Shown: piece after piece, positions 57,621-64,000 of the stretch
Layout of the letters: each line of letters opens with the position of its first letter
Numbering within the stretch: the first letter of the stretch is position 1
Assembly: GCA_035610365.1 (NCBI GenBank)
Contig: CM069432.1
Span: forward strand, 226,446,532 to 226,510,531
Reading direction: 5' to 3'
DNA from: Aquatica leii
Lineage: Eukaryota; Arthropoda; Insecta; Coleoptera; Lampyridae
DNA: 64,000 bases
The notes under the pieces: generated by a model
The model's database searches: none
Told to the model about the DNA's origin: nothing
What the model saw: only the letters and a program-made list of their open reading frames with translations
Translations under genes and position numbers: made by a program

Positions 57621-58253
57621 AGATAAGGTGACAGGCTAAAATATCTAAATGTTATTGTCGTTATTTTGTAATGTGTCTTCATACTTCTAAAAATCATAAA
57701 AGATAAAACATTGTATTCTTTTTATATGCATATTTTATAAAATGCACCTTTGGTCTTAGGTGTTGACACATTAATTTTTGTAAATAAGTATACGATACTT
57801 CAACAATTACCAATTGAGTATTTACCATTTACTAATTTATTGAAAGATCACTCAGAAATTCAGATATGTATAAGTAACCAAAAAAAATTTAGAATATTGT
57901 TGCGTTTTCTTTTAATTAGTAACGTTCTCGAATGAACGCACCAGTTAATAATTTATTTACTCATTTTCGGCACTGTAAATATTAAATTTGCCTCTACAGT
58001 GAGATACGGGTTTGGACTAAGTTTAAAGGTCACCAAATGTTTAATCTCATTTGGCCGGTTCTTGTAGATTTTTCACTGCGTTACTATGCACACGTAGTTT
58101 TAATACTGCGATAAAAGTTAGATTTAAATGGTTAATTCTTATAAAATCTTAAGCTTTCGCGGTTGTTATGTTTAAAATTACGATATTTATACCAATAGCG
58201 AATATATGGTATAAATATCGTCATTTCCACTTTTTCTTTCAGTGACATTTACC
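57621..58253. other. AT-rich stretch with no recognised feature
   Basis: Sequence between the hAT relic and the hammerhead motif. The last 100 bases may already belong to a Penelope terminal repeat, but I cannot show this. Confidence 0.35.
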
Positions 58254-58294
58254 ACTCTGAAGATGCAAGCTGCAATGTCTTGCGAAACGTCAGT
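58254..58294 (+). ncRNA. Hammerhead ribozyme motif (Penelope-like)
   Basis: Plus strand: ACT, CTGAAGA, T, stem II GCAAG/CTTGC around CTGCAATGT, GAAA, CGTC, AGT. The catalytic boxes, the GTC cleavage triplet and a perfect 5-bp stem II are intact; ACT/AGT start stem I; stem III is about one pair. The downstream 170 bases (CTACGACGCGGTCTAAGCC) are GC-richer and probably belong to the same terminal repeat. A Penelope endonuclease relic lies 2.3 kb downstream on the same strand, but with no readable RT between, a link is unproven. Confidence 0.75.
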
Positions 58295-58499
58295 TTGTTT
58301 GGGTTCACGAACGACAATACGGCAAAGGCCAAGTTCTACTTCTTGTTTTGGCTCTCAAGAAGAGACTATGACCAAGCCTAAGTCTGGGTGTTTTACTACG
58401 ACGCGGTCTAAGCCGAAAATCGCTTATAAATTTTGGTTAATTCTTAGCCTGAGGTTTTTTTTTCTTTCTTTTGGTTGTTTTCTTCCTGAATGTTGTAAC

Positions 58500-60609
58500 C
58501 GTTTCCAAGGGAAAAAAAAGTGAATGATGGCGTGTGAAAGTCAAGGACTTCGTACATCTTTGTTTCTTCGATGCTACAGGGCTGTAATTTTGGTTATGTT
58601 CTAACCTACATTAAGTGCGAAGTGTGGTACTCTTTTACTTTTGTGTTTTAGCTAATTTCTTTTCTGATGACTAAGAATTAAGAACTTTGACAGAGCTCTG
58701 GATAAGTCAACCGATCTACAGGTATATGTCAACCAGTGTTACATGTGGCTCGAGTAAGGTAGTATCCTACTTTTTAACGTTTCATGTAGCGTTATTTGCT
58801 TTCAAATTCACTTTTGGTCATTCGATTTTGACTGGGCCATCTTGATTGAGTGCACGTTTACTTAATCGTTGGAAAATTTTTCCCTCTTATTTAATTTTTG
58901 TTTTGATTATTCTACGATTAGTTACTGAAAATTTGTTTCTACGATTATTGCACCGAGGGAAATTACTCCCTATCGGTAGAAATTACTAACTGTTTTTAGT
59001 TTGTGTTATTGACTCTTATGTATTTAGAGTTCATATTAACTTATGTCTAATTTTTATATATTATTCTTATATCTATTGTATCGTTAAGTATATTTACTGT
59101 CTGTATTGATAATACAAAATTTGTTCTGGATTTTAATTGTATTGGTATCTTTGGTTGGCTTTGGTAATTTTGCCAGAATTACAAAATTTGTTTTCAAAAT
59201 AAACTACCTGGCGTCTATATCTTTGGGTATTTACTAAATCATTTTACAAATTAAATCTTTTAAGTTTATGTGGGATTTTTTTTTATTATATAAGCTACCT
59301 CCAAATTTGGCTGCATTTGTTACCTACTTCCCTTCTTATTCTGAGCTAAGGCAATACTTCTTTACAATTAATTCCAATTGGAATTCACCTGCATTTATAG
59401 TTACTACCCCACTGCAGCTGGTAGGGGTTTGTAATAATTTTTTTTGTGTCCTAATATACCTACACAGTGTAATTCATGGGGTTATGAAGGCACTGGACGG
59501 GTTGGCACTTATATAGTTACGCCGCTAATTCGGTCGTATATTTCATACTTCCCAGTGTTGTAGCTGGAAAACTAACCACCACTAAAATAAAATTCCAAAT
59601 TGCAGCTGCTTAATTTGTTTTCTTTACTGCTGTAATTACGCTTCAGCTCAAGAAACCTAATTTACAACGCAAAAGAAGATAATTTTTGGGGCAAAAATAA
59701 TTTTTCAAACATGCGCGTCAATTTTAGAATTTCTAGATTTGAAATAATTTTATGATTTATTTTGCTGCGTCCCCTTTATCAATCGGATGTCTTTATGTGA
59801 GGTTTTTGAAATCTTTCAAATTCGAAATAGTTTTGGCATATAGTAGTTAGTAATTACCTTAAATATACAAAGATACTACTAATGATCAGAAAGAAATGAC
59901 ACCAAAAACAGTGATGTTTTTCCTCTTTCAGAAAAAGCTAGCAATGCAAAAAACGTAAACTGTATCAGTCTGAGTTATTTTGAGGAGTACTCCACACAAA
60001 AATAAGTTGATAGCTTGCCAAGGAAAACATCTGCAAAAAGACCAAGCTACATTTAAAAAAGTTCTTGATAGTTTGATCGTTTTACTTTGAAGATGATGAA
60101 CGTTAAATCTGACTACAGATCGGTTAAATTGAGAGTTAAACATAACTAGCATAGATCCTACTAATCGTAACAATAACGGAAGCTTTTTAGAATTAAATTA
60201 AACTTGTTTCTTCTTAGAAAAGTGTTTTGCTTGATGTCGTTCAAAAATTAAAACTTTAGTACAAGTTTTTTTCACTTAAGTTTCATAAATTAACTATTAA
60301 ACTTGAGAGCGTTTAGAATGCAAGTTCAATTACATTTCTAACTTCATTTATAATGCTAATAAACCTAACTAAAATATTTTATTCTATCTATAGTAGCTGA
60401 AGGTGGCGAAATGCATCATAACTGTTTATTGTCAGTTATTGAAATTTCTAAACAACAATATACTAATATTTATGCTAATGTTCTGCTTAATGTTAACACT
60501 ATTTCCGACAAACCATTTTAAATCTATCCTTACAGCCTTCGCATAGCTTTCCGCATACAAGAAGTCGTAGAGTTGAGTTTAATCTGTCAGAACGTATCAA
60601 GCAATTTTT
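58500..60609. other. Mixed stretch between hammerhead and Penelope relic
   Basis: No reverse transcriptase motifs could be read on either strand. A 23-base stretch near 60397 (CTGAAGGTGGCGAAATGC) resembles a hammerhead lacking stem II and is too incomplete to call. An 82-codon plus-strand frame at 59268-59516 has no recognisable motif. Confidence 0.35.
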
Positions 60610-61200
60610 ACATTAAGATGAGAATGTCGGGTTTGGGCCGTGTCATTGTTGCAAACGAAGTTGCTAATTCGGCAGGCAAAATCTTTCAGATTCTATCTTC
60701 TCTCAAAGATACATTTTTTATACTTTTATTTCAAGGTGTATACCAAGTTTCTTGTTCATGTGGTTTAGTGTAATTTGCTGAAACCGATCGTTCCGTTAAT
60801 ACACGTATATCCAAACATGATCGTTATATAAAGAAGATGCATATTTTTAAGTCTGCGGTTGCTGAACATTATTTTATTGCAGGTCACAATATAAACTTTA
60901 ATAGCGTTTTGGTGATTGCAAAATCTCTATTCTTCTTCAATAGGAAAATTCGAGAGAGCATAAAAATTATCAAACACCCTAATAACTTTAATCATGATTA
61001 TCGTTTCGAGTTATCTTTTCTTAGGTTCCCGGCCTTTATCGAAAACACGTTTCTTTGTGACCTAACTCTCTCAGAGTCGAGCTTAACCCGCTGTAACAAT
61101 ACTTTTTTATATACGGAAACTATTTCTTCATGTCACTTCTATGAAGTTTTGAATCTGGCTTGGTGTTTACAAGTTGAAAACCTAACTTTGTAGTGGTTCT
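60610..61200 (+). pseudogene. Penelope-like element relic (GIY-YIG end), second copy
   Basis: GVYQVSCSCGLV follows a decayed linker, with the VYIGETGRS block broken by a stop (the DNA still reads TTTGCTGAAACCGATCG). Then come RISKHDRY-like sequence and an open part (60837-61193) with FKSAVAEHYFIAGHNINF, KSLFFFNRKIRESIKI and the C-terminal HPNNFNHDYRFE. It extends further than the 25-kb copy, showing the family's carboxy tail. Upstream, GGGTTTGG-CCGTGTCA to GAAGTTGC matches 24945-24985, but about 100 bp containing the hammerhead there are missing here. Stops and lost glutamates mark it as dead. Confidence 0.7.
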
Positions 61201-61620
61201 TTTACTTTTATCACCAGGTCCCACTTGTACTTTAGTTTTCAATGTAGCCCTAAATTTCATTTCAGTCAAGGTATAAATTTGTTTTTAGAACGAGTTGAGG
61301 ATTTAAGAGTAGTACGTAACTTGTCTTCTAAACAACTATTTTTAGAAGCTGTTGTTTTGTTTGACTAGTTCTAATATAGTTCAAATTCATTTGTAATCAA
61401 ATTAGATGTTAAACAAAAAAATTTTTCTAGTAATTAAGACGATGCTCTTAGCTAGCAGAAATCTGGAACTGTATTTCAGTAATGATCTTGTTTTACACAT
61501 ATAATAGATTTCAAATCATTGATTGATTATTGTTGAAAAGTTAAAAAAAGTTTGTAAAAAAAAGCTTTGGCTTAACTTTTCTTCTTGCTTTTAAGTTTTT
61601 GCGGCAATTAATCAATTTTG
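61201..61620. other. AT-rich stretch with no recognised feature
   Basis: Lies between the Penelope relic and the 3' end of the LOA/R1-like LINE. It probably contains the 3' UTR of the latter on the minus strand, but no tail is evident. Confidence 0.35.
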
Positions 61621-61624
61621 AAAA

Positions 61625-64000
61625 TTAGGTTTCTGGGCTGGTTGTTCTATCATTGATGAATTTGGCTTCTTGACCTTTCGGACAACACTCGTGATCTTCA
61701 GAAGATTCCATTTGATGCATATGTTTGTTAAAGCCACAGTGCCCTGTAATTAGTCCCGTGAGTTTCCTTAATTTTTGTCGACTCATACTTGATAGTGCAG
61801 TTTGAGTGTTTAATTTTGGCTCTGTAAGAAAGAGTTTTGTGTGCCTCGACCCTGAAGAGTTTTTCCATAATTTTTTATGCTCCGCTGCAAGTTTGCTGCG
61901 AATTATTTCTTTTCCGGTCTCGTATGCGATTCCGAAAACGGGTCCAGGTCCGATATATGTCCCTGTTGTGCCTTTTTTTGCTAGTGCGTCGTCCATTGGT
62001 TACCCTTTACCTTCTGGTTTTTTGGTATCCAGATGAGCTGCACTGGTTGGCGAGTTGCCAATGTTTCCAAACTGCTTATGCATGCCATAATCAGTTTGGA
62101 CTTTATTACTGGTGATCTTAGCGCCAGTAGTGCTGCTTGGCTGTCAGACATGATCGATATCAGCCCATTTGTGTATGATTTCGAGTCGATAATGTTTCTG
62201 ACACACCAGTCAATAGCAGCAACTCCAGCTTAGAAAGCGGTTGCATATTTACCCAAAGTCAGCGAAAATTGCTTCCCATGGTGCCTGCCTCTATATACTC
62301 CTGCTCCGGTACCGTTGCGATTTTTGGCCCCATCTGTGTACCAGATAGTTTCTTTAACCGCGCCCGGGTAAATGTTTTTTGCCCATTCGTCCCGTGACGG
62401 TATTATCACTTTAAATTTCTTTAAAATGTGATAATTTTTTTTGAAGTCGGATCTCATAGTTAAGATTGTTACTTCACGCAGCATGTTGTATATACCAGGT
62501 TTGTTTTTCCCGGTGATTGACGCGTGTTCATTAATGTGCAGCCTGTATGCTGTTTGTCTTGCTTCCATCATTACAACGAGGTGTAATGGTGGAAGTGAAA
62601 GTAGTGCTTCCATGGCTGCTGTGGGCATGATTATCATCGCTCCTGTTATATCAGTAGACATGCCATTCTCTGTACTTTGCTTAGCTTTGCAGCTGTGTTT
62701 TTCAGATTGGTTCTCTCACCCCATACAAGCGCGCCATATGTGATGATGGGTCTTGTTACCACAGTATATAACCATTTGGTCATTGTGGGTTTCAATCTCC
62801 ATGTGTCCCCGACCATCCGTTTGGTTGTATTAAGAACCCTGATGGCCTTCGTTGTAACTTTTTTTAGATGAGCATTGAAAGTCAGATCTCCCTGGCTTTG
62901 GTATAAATACCACCTTGACACCAGCTGTTTGGTATGTGCGAAAGTGCTAAGCTGGCTCTGGCATACTGCGTTTGGAAGAGCAGCAAATCCTTTTTGCAGC
63001 ATGATGGGATAAATTCCATCAGCTCCTGGAGACTAAAAGGGTTTAAACGTATTGATTCCCCTTTCTAGGTTTTCAGGATTGATTATTTTTCTCGCCAAGT
63101 TCCAGTTCCTTTTGGGTGCCCGTCTGTTTGGTACTTCTAGGTCGTAGTGCTTAGAAACTTCAGTTAACGACGAACCCGGGAAATTTTTTTGCAGTAGTTT
63201 TTGCAAAGTACCTTCAACCGAATCTGTAAACTTTCCGTTTTCGGTCAGCAAGGAACCAATTTTTTCAAGTCCGGTCTTTGCTCAGAGCCTATTGGAGTTG
63301 AGAACTTGTAGGTTTGTTTTCTACGTCCATACAGTACCTTCTCCATGAGTTTCTTTTTGTCTTTTATATGGCATTGTTGTATGTTGTGAAGCCGGTTTTG
63401 TCTTTATCTCAGTCTCCGCTTTTTTGGCTGTATTAAATAGCCTTCTGGTGCGTGCACTTGCTTTGTCAAACTCCCTGTTCCACCAAGTTATCTTGTTTGG
63501 GGTTCGTTTGAAAGTTTATGGACAGCTTGCTTTAAATGCGGATTTTAATAAATTAACAATACTATCCGTCATTAATTATAGCTTGTGCATTGATTTTGCA
63601 ACTGTGGGACAGTCCCTGATTTAGCCCGTAAAGTTTCGTTGAACAAATCCCAGTCGGTTTTTCTCGGGTTTCTGTATTCTATTACGAGTTTCCCGTCTGA
63701 TTTAATGTTGAATTGAATGTACCTATGATCAGATAAAGAAGGTTCATCTGATACATGCCACATTTTTATCACTTTGCTCGATTTTGGACTAGCAAGCGTA
63801 AGGTCAATAACTTCACTGCGCGACACGGTTATGAACGTGGGCGCATCGTCGTTCTTTATTATGTCTCAATTGCCTATTAAAATAAATTCTAAAAGTTTTA
63901 CACCTCTTGGATTTGTGTTTGTGCTCCCCCACAAGGTGTGGTGTGCATTGGCATCGCATCCAAGAATCAGCGGTTTGTTGGCCCCACTGTTAATCAGCTT
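61625..64000 (-). pseudogene. LOA/R1-like LINE ORF2 relic with RNase H, RT palm deleted
   Basis: Entering from the right edge on the minus strand: endonuclease (LILGCDANAHHTLWGSTNTN; SRSEVIDLTLASP; PSLSDHRYIQF, the SDHR motif), linker (WWNREFDKASARTRRLFN), RT fingers (SPGADGIYPIMLQKG; VVFIPKPGRSD), then directly the thumb (LTFNAHLKKV; VTRPIITYGALVWGERTN; TGAM-PTAAMEALLSLPPL). Next are RNase H (WYTDGAKNRNGTGAGVYRG; ISIMSDSQAALLAL; VQLIWIPKNQKVKGN) and a tail (LSRQKLRKLTGLITGHCGFN). The palm with FADD is absent between about 62880 and 62885, an internal deletion. RNase H has lost the H of WVPGH and a glutamate. Several frameshifts are present. The element continues beyond the window. Confidence 0.8.

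Noticed and set aside
60397..60420. CTGAAGGTGGCGAAATGC as another hammerhead
   Set aside because: There is no room for stem II between the two core boxes and the cleavage triplet is not clear. At best it is a deleted relic.
1..64000. CRISPR arrays, operons, phage or bacterial genes
   Set aside because: No regularly spaced repeats, ribosome-binding sites or prokaryotic proteins are visible; all recognisable sequence is eukaryotic.

Overview
The window looks like nuclear DNA from an animal, most likely an insect or other arthropod. It is very AT-rich, intergenic sequence dominates, the few plausible host exons are short with GT-AG splice signals, and the recognisable coding matter comes from transposon families typical of insect genomes: Jockey and LOA/R1-like LINEs, Ty3/gypsy, Penelope-like elements, hAT, Mutator-like and a DUF7869-like family. 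I cannot name a species. Nothing prokaryotic (operons, rRNA, CRISPR) is present.

Layout. 1-15 kb: AT-rich sequence with a broken Mutator-like transposase (about 5.9-6.5 kb), a candidate two-exon 46-residue gene on the minus strand (8.29-8.80 kb), a decayed gypsy pol (9.7-10.8 kb), a clean 146-bp hAT MITE with an 8-bp target duplication (12.17-12.33 kb) and a Jockey relic (13.4-14.3 kb). 15-24 kb: a convincing 3' terminal exon with poly(A) signal (15.0-15.25 kb), a snap-back nested palindrome (18.0-18.5 kb) and a second Jockey relic between direct repeats (19.2-20.5 kb). 24-36 kb: a Penelope relic, a repeat rich in ACCGGTGA words, a transposase helix-turn-helix fragment, a DUF7869-like pseudogene (29-30.5 kb), a GACGTC-rich element that encloses a canonical hammerhead ribozyme (34.5 kb), and a SINE-like repeat carrying a tRNA B box. 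40-53 kb: the main structure, described below. 53-64 kb: AT-rich sequence, a second copy of the tRNA-like repeat (55.1 kb), a hAT relic (57 kb), another hammerhead (58.25 kb), a Penelope relic (60.6-61.2 kb) and a LOA/R1-like LINE running off the right edge.

The 40.6-52.1 kb block is a four-level nest. An old LTR (first bases near 40607, the rest from 52105) was hit by a gypsy-type LTR retrotransposon, with 4-bp duplication GGTC on both sides. That element's terminal 9 bases were then split by a Penelope-like element, with a 16-bp duplication of which 15 bases match. One inverted terminal arm of the Penelope element was in turn hit by a 4.2-kb LINE, with duplication AATAT. The Penelope element is 5'-truncated. 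It consists of two inverted arms of about 450 bp, each carrying a hammerhead ribozyme motif, around one open frame that encodes only linker plus GIY-YIG endonuclease. The gypsy element is non-autonomous: Gag is joined to an integrase zinc finger, with protease, RT and RNase H missing, and its 3' LTR has lost about 843 bp at a TCT microhomology.

No element here is clearly intact. The most interesting material is the set of Penelope-type hammerhead motifs in different states of decay, the nested insertion history, and a few small spliced host-gene candidates. All calls come from reading the sequence by eye. Family names rest on remembered motifs, and no database search was run.
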